The position numbers and the translations under genes are program-made. From Bifidobacterium asteroides (GTDB lineage: Bacteria; Actinomycetota; Actinomycetes; Actinomycetales; Bifidobacteriaceae), in the NCBI RefSeq assembly GCF_003202695.1, contig NZ_QGLL01000001.1, positions 124,001-188,000 of the forward strand: a stretch of DNA of 64,000 nt, read 5' to 3'. Shown here one piece after another: positions 47,362 to 57,217 of this stretch. Numbering within the stretch: the first letter of the stretch is position 1; the number at the start of each line of letters is the position of its first letter. Under the pieces are notes generated by a model. The model did not search any database and had not been told where the DNA came from. It saw nothing but the letters and a program-made list of their open reading frames with translations.

Positions 47362-47531
47362 GGCCTGAATGACGGTGTCTCGCAGAGCCTACCGGGCTGC
47401 GTGGCACCGCTGAGCCTGTCTATCCGCCTCTAGTGCTTCTTCAGCGGTGTGAGAACAGCTGTGGGTTATTGCCCGTCTGCTTGCCCAGTTCCGCTAGTGC
47501 ATGGTTGAAGCCGGACAGGGGAGGATGTAAA

Positions 47532-47568
47532 AATGGTGCCTGCCCAATTTTATTGGGCAGGCACCATT
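47532..47568. terminator. strong bidirectional terminator between solute-binding and GH31 genes
   Basis: AATGGTGCCTGCCCAAT (47532-47548) pairs perfectly with 47552-47568 around the 3-base loop TTT: a 17-bp uninterrupted stem. It sits between convergent genes, 18 bases from the GH31 stop codon, and serves both. The A/T ends of the stem give T-rich tails in both directions. Confidence 0.88.
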
Positions 47569-47586
47569 CGTTTGTATGGGTTGGGT

Positions 47587-50094
47587 TTACGATTGCTGAG
47601 CCCGAGTCAACACCTCGGTAAGGGCGCTAAGCACGGCTTGCGGTATCAGCGGGCTGGCTCCGGTTTCTTGGTCGCGCCCCGAGATCTTGTCTACTTCGCC
47701 TACCGACATGAGCGAAGCCAGGGAACCGTCTTTTTCGGCTTTGATGATGCAATAGGCTTCCTCTAAGGTGGTATAAGCGATTTGAGCATCACGCAGTACG
47801 GCGAATGACTCGCTCACTACCGATTTGGAAGCCACGATGACGGGCCTGTCCTTGGAGGGAAGAATGCATATGGTTGATGCTGCGGGAATCTTCTTCACAG
47901 AGATGGACAGCGTCTCGGTTGTCTCGTCGTAGTCGATTGCAGCTGCGCGATCATTGCCGTCAACCGTCACCCTGCATGTGCCTTTAGCGACGCCCCTGAA
48001 CCTGATGGTCCAGTTACGTTCGGCCGGCAATGCCGCAAGATTCCCTTGGGCGCCTGCTATGCTCAGCTCTGTCAATTCACCGTCTTCATCCGACCATGAC
48101 GAAGTAATTGACGTAGACGCGACATCGGATGCTTGCGGATTTTCGCATCCGGAGTCTTCAAGCATGGTGAAGTGGTTGCTGGCGCCTGGGAAGACCAGGA
48201 TATCCAGATCAGCCGGATTGTCGGTGTCGTTGATGCTGCCGTCATCCGTCTGCAGCTTTTGCATGGGGACGATCGCTCCCGCTTTGGCAAAGACCGGCAT
48301 GCGATCCAGTCCGCGCCAGACCTGCATGTATCGGCCTTGTGCCGACCCGGCCTCATACTTCGCGCCATCAAAGAAATCGAACCATGTTCCTTGGGGGAAC
48401 CAGACATCAGTGTGGGCCTTCTGTACATCATGGCTCTGTGGCTCAGTGATGGGCGAGACCAAGAGTTCGCTGCCGAACATATACTGATTCTTGACCTTGT
48501 AAGCGGCTGAGGCTTCTGGATTATCCCAATACATCGGCTCCGCGATGGGCAGCCCCTCGATGGCGGCTCTCCAGTTCATGGTGTACAGATAAGGAATTAG
48601 ACGGTGCCTAAGCCGCAGTGCCCGTATCATCGATTGCATGATTTCAGGGTGATAATTCCAAGGCTCCTTGCTGTTGAAACTCGAATCTGTCGAATGAAGC
48701 CGGTTGATGGGGCTGAAAACCCCCAGCTGATACCAGCGAGCTTCGAGTTCCTCATCACGGTAGCCGAACATGTGCCCGCCTATATCGTGGCTCCACCACC
48801 CATATCCGATGTTGCTGGCCGTTGCAGTGAAGTATGGCTGGAAGTTGAGCGATTTCCACGAAATGACCGTATCGCCAGAGAAGCCGATAGGATATCTGTG
48901 TGAACCGGGTCCCGCATATCTTGAGAAGGTCAGAGCTCGGGTTCCTCTGCGCGAGGAGTCAAGGTAATGCAGATAATTGAGAATCCATAAGGGATCCAGA
49001 CCTTTTTGCCTCGTTACCCCACCCTGTTGCCAATCCAGCCACCAGAAATCGACGCCCTCATCTTCGAGGTCATGATGCAAATCAAGATAGGCGTGAACAA
49101 AGTCGGGATCGGTCAGGTCGAAATCGATGGTCTTCTCGTTTTTGGGGTCCAGCCCCATCGACTTGGCGGCCTTGGCGTAGCCCTGCTCGAAAGGCCGGAT
49201 GCCATCTCGTGGGTGTACGTTCAAGGTTGTTCGAATGTTTCGTTTATGGAGCTCTTTCAGGAAACCGGCATGGTCGGGGAAGAGCTCCTGATTCCATGTG
49301 TACCCGGTCCAACCGGATCCGTACTTGGAATCAATATCCGTCAGGTGCCAGTCCATGTCGAGCACTCCGACTGCAAACGGGATGCCCTCGGCGTTAAATC
49401 GATCCATAAGTTCGAGATATTCATCCGCCGAGTATGGATAATATCTGCTCCACCAATTGCCTAGAGCGAAACGCGGGATTAGAGGCGTTGGGCCGCATAG
49501 CCGGTAGAAATCCTGGACAGCCTGCTTGTATTGATGTCCGTATCCGAATACGTACAGGTCGACATTGGCGTTGGACCTTGGGCGGATTGTGCCAAATGGA
49601 CTCGTTGAGGATTCCGACGATTGCGTACGGGGGATGACTTCATTGCTCCTGGAATCATCGAGTATGGCCCACCCGTCGAAGGAGACGACTCCTGGATCGA
49701 GCGGTGCCTCGCCATTGACTCCATCAAGGGTTCGTCTGGTACCAAGTAGGTTGCCTTCCTGAGCGTCCTGATAATGCCAGGTGTTGTTGTGCGTGATAGG
49801 AACGTTTTTGACGGTTACGCTCAGCCCCTCCTTGCTGAAAGGCTTTTTGTCGTATACCAGATGCATCGTGGCGGTATCCACAATCAGTCTGTCGCCTTCG
49901 ACGGTGGAAGTGTAATGAGGCTTGGCATCCCAATTGCGGTTCACGACTATTTGGGTCATCTCATCTTCGAAGTTACCGGAATCAGACCATTCAAGTCGCA
50001 GTAGGGAATCAGTGATGATACCTATCCGCCAATGCTGTCCGGTGATAGTCGAATCGGGATCCATCAGGGGATGGAAGGACGAACGACGTGACAT
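47587..50094 (-). CDS. GH31 family alpha-glucosidase/alpha-xylosidase
   Basis: An 835-residue retaining glycosidase with no signal peptide, so it acts on imported sugars. The GH31 barrel starts at RFALGNWWSRYYPYSADEY. The catalytic nucleophile lies in WWLDWQQGG (Asp near residue 353) and the acid/base in GFSGDTVISWKSL (near residue 407). The N-terminal beta-domain has the usual LRLEW start, and the C-terminal half carries PMYWDNPE and a beta-sandwich. The start ATG has AAAGGAG six bases away. Related enzymes act on isomaltose-type or xyloglucan sugars; the cluster favours an alpha-glucoside. Confidence 0.92.
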   Translation of the reverse strand: MSRRSSFHPLMDPDSTITGQHWRIGIITDSLLRLEWSDSGNFEDEMTQIVVNRNWDAKPHYTSTVEGDRLIVDTATMHLVYDKKPFSKEGLSVTVKNVPITHNNTWHYQDAQEGNLLGTRRTLDGVNGEAPLDPGVVSFDGWAILDDSRSNEVIPRTQSSESSTSPFGTIRPRSNANVDLYVFGYGHQYKQAVQDFYRLCGPTPLIPRFALGNWWSRYYPYSADEYLELMDRFNAEGIPFAVGVLDMDWHLTDIDSKYGSGWTGYTWNQELFPDHAGFLKELHKRNIRTTLNVHPRDGIRPFEQGYAKAAKSMGLDPKNEKTIDFDLTDPDFVHAYLDLHHDLEDEGVDFWWLDWQQGGVTRQKGLDPLWILNYLHYLDSSRRGTRALTFSRYAGPGSHRYPIGFSGDTVISWKSLNFQPYFTATASNIGYGWWSHDIGGHMFGYRDEELEARWYQLGVFSPINRLHSTDSSFNSKEPWNYHPEIMQSMIRALRLRHRLIPYLYTMNWRAAIEGLPIAEPMYWDNPEASAAYKVKNQYMFGSELLVSPITEPQSHDVQKAHTDVWFPQGTWFDFFDGAKYEAGSAQGRYMQVWRGLDRMPVFAKAGAIVPMQKLQTDDGSINDTDNPADLDILVFPGASNHFTMLEDSGCENPQASDVASTSITSSWSDEDGELTELSIAGAQGNLAALPAERNWTIRFRGVAKGTCRVTVDGNDRAAAIDYDETTETLSISVKKIPAASTICILPSKDRPVIVASKSVVSESFAVLRDAQIAYTTLEEAYCIIKAEKDGSLASLMSVGEVDKISGRDQETGASPLIPQAVLSALTEVLTRAQQS

Positions 50095-50204
50095 GCAATG
50101 CTCCTTTGCTCAGCAGGTTGTATATATCTGTCATCTCTCAGCATACTATGCAAACATATTCATAGCATAGTAAGGCTTTAATTAGGCATAATTGGTAGAT
50201 ATAA

Positions 50205-50219
50205 TGCTAACGTTTGCTA
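50205..50219 (-). promoter_or_regulatory. LacI-type operator before the GH31 gene
   Basis: TGCTAACGTTTGCTA is centred on AACGTT, about 110 bases upstream of the GH31 start and within the space to the divergent-end repressor gene. On the minus strand TATATC just past it could be a -10 element. It matches the type of box at 43681 and 54179. Confidence 0.55.
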
Positions 50220-50259
50220 TATAAGTCGTCTTCTCACTGACAAGAATGGGCGTCAATTG

Positions 50260-51279
50260 TCATGAACGCTTTTTGCAGACTGTTGTGGTCTCGCGAAGCA
50301 AGAGGCGGACAGGCGGTTTTTCGTACGGTTCTTCCAACGGATCGCCTTCGATTAGCGCCATCGTCTTTTTGGCTGCAGACTGTCCGTTGATGAAAGGGTC
50401 TTGGTGCAGTGTCGATAGGCCGATCTCGTCAGCGTAAAGACTGTCATCAAAACCAAGTATGGAAAAATCGTCGGGGACCTTGATGCCATATTGTCTTAAA
50501 CGAAAGAGCACAGGTATGGCAGCTCGGTCGCTTTCGAAGAAAGCCGCTGTGCATGACCTGGCATCAGAAGTAAGACGACCCAGAATAGTGCTGGTCAGAT
50601 CCTGCCCAGGGTCGACCTCAAGCACGTAGGGGCTGATTGATTCGCTACTGGATCTGCAGGATTCAAGAAAAGCTTTTTTCCTGGCTTCAGAGCTGAAGTG
50701 CAGGTTCTTCGACTCGTTAAGCACAGTCACGTAGGCGATGTGACGATGACCGAGGGATATAAGATGCTCTACACCTGATTTTACCGCTTCGGCATCATCA
50801 ATGGAAACAGTGGCGTTGAACCCCTGCTCATGCGGCGTATTGATGCCGATGACAGGAACATTCATCTCGCTTAGCTTGGCCACTTCTTCTCTGACGATGT
50901 TGAATGAGCAGACGATAACGGCATCGACGTTGCGCCGCATGGGAAGCTCCTCGAAAAAAACCTTGCGGGATTCGCCGTTGGAGATCCGGTAAATAGATAT
51001 GTCATAGCCGGCGGTGTGGAACACGGAATCCAGTCCAGCAAGAATTTGCGAATTGAACCACTCGGTTGTCGGGTCGTTGGTAAGCACGGCGATTCTCAGG
51101 GATTGACCTGATTTCAGGGCTGTTGCGGATCGTGATATGCGAAAATTCAAGGTGCGGGCAGCTTGCATGACTTTGGCCTTGGTGCTCTTGGCAACCAGAT
51201 CAGGTCTTGCAAACGTTCTAGAAACAGTTGATACGGAGACCCCTGCTGCATCTGCCACATTCTGTATTTTGACAGTCAT
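50260..51279 (-). CDS. LacI-family transcriptional repressor of the alpha-glucoside locus
   Basis: A 339-residue sugar-sensing repressor. The helix-turn-helix covers residues 1-~50 (IQNVADAAGVSVSTVSRTF) with the hinge SRSATALKSGQ; a periplasmic-binding-like domain follows to the end, with ILGFDDS near residue 273. It probably binds the AACGTT-type boxes in front of the permease, GH31, YesL-like and GH13 genes and is released by the imported sugar. The start at 51279 has GAGG six bases upstream; longer frames exist. The codons for SRTFAR contain, on the opposite strand, the same 14-mer as the box at 43681. Confidence 0.92.
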   Translation of the reverse strand: MTVKIQNVADAAGVSVSTVSRTFARPDLVAKSTKAKVMQAARTLNFRISRSATALKSGQSLRIAVLTNDPTTEWFNSQILAGLDSVFHTAGYDISIYRISNGESRKVFFEELPMRRNVDAVIVCSFNIVREEVAKLSEMNVPVIGINTPHEQGFNATVSIDDAEAVKSGVEHLISLGHRHIAYVTVLNESKNLHFSSEARKKAFLESCRSSSESISPYVLEVDPGQDLTSTILGRLTSDARSCTAAFFESDRAAIPVLFRLRQYGIKVPDDFSILGFDDSLYADEIGLSTLHQDPFINGQSAAKKTMALIEGDPLEEPYEKPPVRLLLRETTTVCKKRS

Positions 51280-51433
51280 ATCGTGCCTCATTTTGTGTGC
51301 CTGAAAATACTGATACAAGTAAATGTTAGTTCACGATCTGTGCAACAGAGCAACGATTTATGGAAAGGAGTCGCTTGCCGTACTGCTGTCAGTGCGTCCG
51401 ACGGATTGATGTTGCAGCACACTGGGCTGTAGT

Positions 51434-51448
51434 ATGAAAACGTTGCAT
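51434..51448 (+). promoter_or_regulatory. LacI-type operator before the YesL-like gene
   Basis: ATGAAAACGTTGCAT contains the AACGTT core of the other boxes. It lies 38 bases before the YesL-like start and may also repress the divergent LacI gene. Confidence 0.5.
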
Positions 51449-51485
51449 ATCTTGCGGCATTAAGCATGACCAGGCAAGGAGTGGG

Positions 51486-52088
51486 ATGGAGTTCCTGTCA
51501 CCTGATTCAAAATTGATGCGAGGCCTGTCCGATCTGGTCGATGCCATCTGGATCAATGTCCTGATGCTGATAACCTCTATTCCGATAATCACCATTGGAG
51601 CAGCCCTGACTGCGGCTCAGCTTGCTTCACGACGCTCGCTGCAAGGCCAGGGAAAGGTCACGGTCAACTACTTCAGAGCGTTCAAGGAGAATTTTCTTCA
51701 GTCCACCCTTTTATGGCTCGTTTTCGGCCCGCTTCTGGCGATCCTGGTTGCTTCTTGGATATTTCTGCAGATCACGCCTCTGCTCATTCCCAAATTCGGG
51801 TTAAGCATCGTCTGGATTGTCGCTTTTGATTGGGTCTGGCCCTTGCAGGCCAAGTTCGCTAATTCTGTGGGGCGTACCTTGTTCAATTCCTTGGTTTTCG
51901 GGTTTGCCTATCTAGGCGAGACCATAGCCATGATGCTGATTGATGTTGTTTATTTCGGTCTCGTGGCGGCTTCCTGGCTCTTCATGCCCCAAGGCTTGAT
52001 CCTGCTCCTGATTCTGGGGTTTGGCCTCATCACAATGCTTCATGTTCCTCTTACCGAGAAGGTGCTCGTCAAGTATGAACAGGCGTAG
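51486..52088 (+). CDS. YesL-family (DUF624) membrane protein
   Basis: A 200-residue membrane protein with about five hydrophobic helices, starting LVDAIWINVLMLITSIPIITIGAAL and continuing with LLWLVFGPLLAILVASWIF and AMMLIDVVYFGLVAASWLF. The DUF624/YesL pattern is known from sugar-uptake loci, where it is thought to assist ABC import. Its position among glucosidase genes and behind a LacI box fits. The ribosome site AAGGAG is about four bases before the ATG. A short hairpin GGCTGA/TCAGCC follows at 52091. Confidence 0.85.
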   Translation: MEFLSPDSKLMRGLSDLVDAIWINVLMLITSIPIITIGAALTAAQLASRRSLQGQGKVTVNYFRAFKENFLQSTLLWLVFGPLLAILVASWIFLQITPLLIPKFGLSIVWIVAFDWVWPLQAKFANSVGRTLFNSLVFGFAYLGETIAMMLIDVVYFGLVAASWLFMPQGLILLLILGFGLITMLHVPLTEKVLVKYEQA

Positions 52089-52180
52089 CTGGCTGAGGTG
52101 CTTCAGCCCAGCCAGAGCGTGTATGGAGAACAGCGAAACCGATATGAGGTTTGAAAAATAAAGGCGATTTTCGAAGCGAA

Positions 52181-52222
52181 GCGCCGCCATCCAGATGAAT
52201 CTCGGTCAATTGGCAGCGGCGC
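52181..52222. terminator. GC-rich hairpin between the YesL-like and GH13 genes
   Basis: GCGCCGCCA (52181-52189) and TGGCAGCGGCGC (52211-52222) pair with a one-base bulge and a 21-base loop. The genes on both sides converge here. The tail ATCTTTCAGTTT follows on the plus strand. It may end the YesL transcript; the long loop makes it less certain. Confidence 0.4.
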
Positions 52223-52245
52223 ATCTTTCAGTTTAAGGGTCTCCC

Positions 52246-54006
52246 TTAGGCTTTGACGAGCCAGATGCTGGTATCTGTTGGAATTTTACCTTCGACCAGA
52301 GGCTCCGAGGTGAGGATGACACGGCCTTCAGGGACGTCCACCGGTTGCAGTGAGAAGTTGGTTATGCACACCAGATGAGCGGGCTTGCCGTCAAGAAGCG
52401 CCGAGCGCGTATAAGTCAGCACACCTTGGTTTTGATCAATAGATTCTATGGTCTGGCTGCCCGTAGCTGTCAGAAGCTGAGCTCTCAGTCTGATTGCCGT
52501 GCGGTACAGATTGAGCATTGAGCTCTTATCGCGGCATTCGACATCAACTGCGAATTTCTTGAACCATAGGGGTTGGGGAAGATGGGGATCATCGGCAATG
52601 GTGCCGTCAGCCTTGGTTTTAGGAGAAAAGCCGAACGAGGCGCCCTGCCCGAAGTTTTCGTTCCATTCAGCTGGTTCCGGCGTATCCTCCGCATTCCAAG
52701 GCAAGGGAACCCTGCATCCGTCTCGCCCTTTTTCAGTGAATTCCCGACTTGATCTGAAGGCGGTCGGATCTTCCAATCGTTCCCATGGAATATCAGCGAC
52801 TTCAAAGAGGCCAAGCTCCTCTCCCTGATAAATGTAGAGGGATCCTGGCAGAGCCGCCTCCATAAGGAAGCCTGCACGTGCGCGTCGATTGCCGACAGCG
52901 CGGTTTTCCTTATAAGTCTGACCGTTTCGGAGCAGCCAGTCCTTTCCCAGTTGCTGAGTATCGAGGTCCTCCGCCTGGGGAAGCGCATACCGTGTGGCGG
53001 AACGGATAATGTCATGGTTGTTCATGACCCATGTAGTCGTGGATCCGGATTCCTTGGCCTCTTCCAGACCCCCCTTGATTGCCGCTGAAAACGCTTGGCA
53101 ATTCCAGTCGGCCTTGGCGAATTCAAAGTTGAAGACCTGTCCCAGTTCATCCTCAGAGGCATAAAGGTGCTGGTGCTCCGGCACTACCCATGCTTCTCCT
53201 ACGGCGAAGCGATGAGGATTGTACTCATTGAAGACCTGCCGCCATTCCTTGTATATGTCATGCACCTCAGGCCTGTCCCAGAGCGGATGCTCGTAATTGT
53301 GGCTGGCTGATTGCTGCTGCACCGGCCAGGCGTCGAGTTCGGACAGAGGCTTACTGTCAAGATCCTTGGCCAGTCCATGCGCAACATCGATACGGAACCC
53401 GTCGGCGCCATGGTCGGACCAGAAGCGGAAGATGTTTTTGAACTCCTCGTGAACATCGCGGTTCTTCCAATTGAGATCCGGCTGCTCCTTGGCGAAGATG
53501 TGCAGATACCATTGCCCGTCTTCAACCTGTTCCCAGGCGGGGCCGCCAAAAAGAGACATCCAGTTATTGGGAGGGAGTTCCCCTTTTTCGCCTCGTCCCT
53601 TGCGGAATATGTATCGATCACGCTCGGCCGATCCGGGGCGGGCTTTCAGCGCCTGTTGGAACCACTTATGCTTGTTGGAAGTATGGTTCGGCACGATATC
53701 CACCATGATCTTGAGGCCAGCCTGGTGGGCCGCTTCAACCATGGCATCGAAATCCTCCATGGTGCCTAGCCTCGGATCGACGTTTTCATAATCAATGACG
53801 TCATAGCCGCCATCGGCCAGATCTGACGGGTAGAAAGGCGAGAGCCAGATGGCATCGATGCCCAGCCCCTGCAGGTAGCTCATTTTTTCGGTCACGCCGC
53901 TGAGGTTTCCGATTCCGTCTCCGTCAACGTCTTTGAAGCTGCGAGGGTAAACCTGGTACACAACCGCCTGCTTCCACCAGTCATCGCTCAAGTTATTGGT
54001 TGTCAT
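52246..54006 (-). CDS. GH13 alpha-glucosidase, alpha-glucoside locus
   Basis: A 586-residue cytoplasmic glucosidase. The barrel opens with WWKQAVVYQVYPRSFKD; the conserved regions are DIVPNHTSNKH, nucleophile region GFRIDVAHGLAKD, acid/base in AVGEAWV, and VMNNHDIIRS. The second region (DVAHG) differs from the DVI type of the GH13 enzyme at 22584, so the substrate range is probably different. The start at 54006 has AAGGA eight bases upstream; the ATG nine bases further upstream would be too close to it. An operator lies ~170 bases upstream. Confidence 0.92.
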   Translation of the reverse strand: MTTNNLSDDWWKQAVVYQVYPRSFKDVDGDGIGNLSGVTEKMSYLQGLGIDAIWLSPFYPSDLADGGYDVIDYENVDPRLGTMEDFDAMVEAAHQAGLKIMVDIVPNHTSNKHKWFQQALKARPGSAERDRYIFRKGRGEKGELPPNNWMSLFGGPAWEQVEDGQWYLHIFAKEQPDLNWKNRDVHEEFKNIFRFWSDHGADGFRIDVAHGLAKDLDSKPLSELDAWPVQQQSASHNYEHPLWDRPEVHDIYKEWRQVFNEYNPHRFAVGEAWVVPEHQHLYASEDELGQVFNFEFAKADWNCQAFSAAIKGGLEEAKESGSTTTWVMNNHDIIRSATRYALPQAEDLDTQQLGKDWLLRNGQTYKENRAVGNRRARAGFLMEAALPGSLYIYQGEELGLFEVADIPWERLEDPTAFRSSREFTEKGRDGCRVPLPWNAEDTPEPAEWNENFGQGASFGFSPKTKADGTIADDPHLPQPLWFKKFAVDVECRDKSSMLNLYRTAIRLRAQLLTATGSQTIESIDQNQGVLTYTRSALLDGKPAHLVCITNFSLQPVDVPEGRVILTSEPLVEGKIPTDTSIWLVKA

Positions 54007-54178
54007 AAGGGGCATCCTTTCTGAATATATTCACCAACCCAGTCGGCAATTGACTAATATTGATAACGATAGCAAACAGGTCAGTACAACTTGAAGATAA
54101 AATACCTTTGATATACATGCGATTTTCTATCTGAAATGCTCATATCTTAAGCAAAATGTTGTGTAATACCTTTATTTT

Positions 54179-54194
54179 ATGCATACGTTTGCAT
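54179..54194 (-). promoter_or_regulatory. LacI-type operator before the GH13 gene
   Basis: ATGCATACGTTTGCAT is a near-perfect palindrome: 14 of 16 positions match, centred on ACGT. It lies ~170 bases upstream of the GH13 start, with a TAAAAT-like -10 element next to it on the minus strand. Confidence 0.62.
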
Positions 54195-54265
54195 ATTGAT
54201 TATAGAGTAAAACGCTTCTCGTAAAATCAGTCCTTCCGGAATGGGAATAATATTTGCCAGAAGAA

Positions 54266-54286
54266 GTTGAGTGATGTAGGCTCAAG
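54266..54286 (+). promoter_or_regulatory. HAIR-type HspR operator upstream of dnaK
   Basis: GTTGAGT-N7-GCTCAAG closely matches the HspR-associated inverted repeat (consensus CTTGAGT-N7-ACTCAAG). It lies ~140 bases before dnaK. HspR, encoded as the last gene of this operon, would bind it as an autorepressor with DnaK as co-repressor, as known in Streptomyces and Bifidobacterium. Confidence 0.82.
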
Positions 54287-54384
54287 TTTCGGAGTGGTCA
54301 TGGTGGCTGCTTACCCGGGCCGACGGGAGTCGGCCATCGGGACCACGAACGAAGCGCGAGCGGAGAACGTGAACGATGAGGTGC

Positions 54385-54397
54385 GGGGTCAGACCCC
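54385..54397 (+). other. GC-rich hairpin in the dnaK leader
   Basis: GGGGTC and GACCCC flank a single A, forming a compact palindrome; the surrounding GTG/CAC can add to the stem. It ends 15 bases before the AGGAGG ribosome site of dnaK. It might influence translation or stability of the mRNA; no temperature-sensing role is shown. Confidence 0.4.
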
Positions 54398-54426
54398 ACG
54401 CCCAATTTCATCAGGAGGTAACGAGT

Positions 54427-56325
<1,899 letters not shown>

Positions 56326-56326
56326 C

Positions 56327-57073
56327 ATGTCGGCCTTCGACAAGGATGATGCCGGGCCGCTGAAGGGCGACCCGGTTGCTCCCGGCGAATCGGACGGAAA
56401 CGAGGCCAAGGCCTCTGACGCCGCCTCGACACCCGACCAGGAGACGGCTCGAGGCAGTCACGCTGACAAGGGCGCTGCAGACACCCGTCATGCGGATGGC
56501 CAGGCCTCGTCGGATTCCTCCGCCAAAGAGGAGTCGTCAGTCGATGCTCAGGCTGATGCCAATGCCACGGAGGCGAATGACCATGCTGGTTCCGACTCGG
56601 CCGAAGAAGATGGTCACGACCAGGGATCGGGTGGGCTGACCCCTTTGGGACAGGCCAAGAAGGAGGCCGCCGATTATCTGGAGGCTCTCCAGCGTGAGCG
56701 GGCCGAGTTCGTCAACTTCCGTAACCGTGCCAAGAAGGAGCAGGACATCTTCCGCCAGCATGGCATCGTGGATGTGCTGACCGCCCTTCTTCCGGCCCTT
56801 GATGACATTGACCGGATCAAGGAGCACGGGCAGATGGACGACTCCTTCCAGGCCGTGGCCAAGAAGATCGACAAGACCTTCGAGAAGTTCGGCGTCGAGA
56901 AGTTCGGCGAAAAAGGCGAGGACTTCGATCCCACCAAGCATGAGGCCATCCTGCACAAGCCGGATCCCGAGGCCAAGAAGGAGACCGTTGACACGGTGGT
57001 CGAGGCGGGCTATCGGATCGGCGACCGGGTGATCCGGGCTGCAAGGGTAGTGGTGACCTCGCCCGGGCAGTAG
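56327..57073 (+). CDS. grpE: nucleotide exchange factor GrpE
   Basis: A 248-residue protein that drives ADP release from DnaK. The first ~100 residues are acidic, low-complexity and rich in Asp, Ala and Ser; this is longer than the short tail of most GrpE proteins. The coiled-coil stretch is AKKEAADYLEALQRERAEFVNFRNRAKKEQ (read in two parts from residue ~108), and the C-terminal beta-domain has EAGYRIGDRVIRAARVVV. It begins one base after the dnaK stop, with GAAGGA nearby. Confidence 0.95.
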   Translation: MSAFDKDDAGPLKGDPVAPGESDGNEAKASDAASTPDQETARGSHADKGAADTRHADGQASSDSSAKEESSVDAQADANATEANDHAGSDSAEEDGHDQGSGGLTPLGQAKKEAADYLEALQRERAEFVNFRNRAKKEQDIFRQHGIVDVLTALLPALDDIDRIKEHGQMDDSFQAVAKKIDKTFEKFGVEKFGEKGEDFDPTKHEAILHKPDPEAKKETVDTVVEAGYRIGDRVIRAARVVVTSPGQ

Positions 57074-57116
57074 CGGAAACGGTGATTGCGGATCTTCCGC
57101 AGGCTGAATCGACGCC

Positions 57117-57167
57117 TTCGCATGCGGCGGCGGGCGGGACCATACCCACCCAGCCGCCGCATGCGAA
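57117..57167 (+). other. long GC-rich hairpin between grpE and dnaJ
   Basis: TTCGCATGCGGCGGC (57117-57131) pairs perfectly with GCCGCCGCATGCGAA (57153-57167). Inside the 21-base loop GGGCGGG and CCCACCC can extend the stem. It lies 44 bases after the grpE stop and 50 before dnaJ. With no T-tract it is more likely an attenuator or RNA-processing/stability element than a full terminator. Confidence 0.65.
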
Positions 57168-57217
57168 AGGGCGGTTCAATTCGATATATTCGTTGCTTAT
57201 GAGGAAAGGAGACATGG

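Larger units (their letters stand above)
54007..54426. other. regulatory region between divergent GH13 and dnaK genes
   Basis: It holds a LacI box (54179-54194), a weaker similar element GATAACGATAGC (54062-54073) nearer the GH13 gene, the HspR operator (54266-54286) and a leader hairpin (54385-54397). No gene. The part near GH13 is AT-rich and the part near dnaK is GC-rich, which marks the border between the sugar locus and the chaperone operon. Confidence 0.6.
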
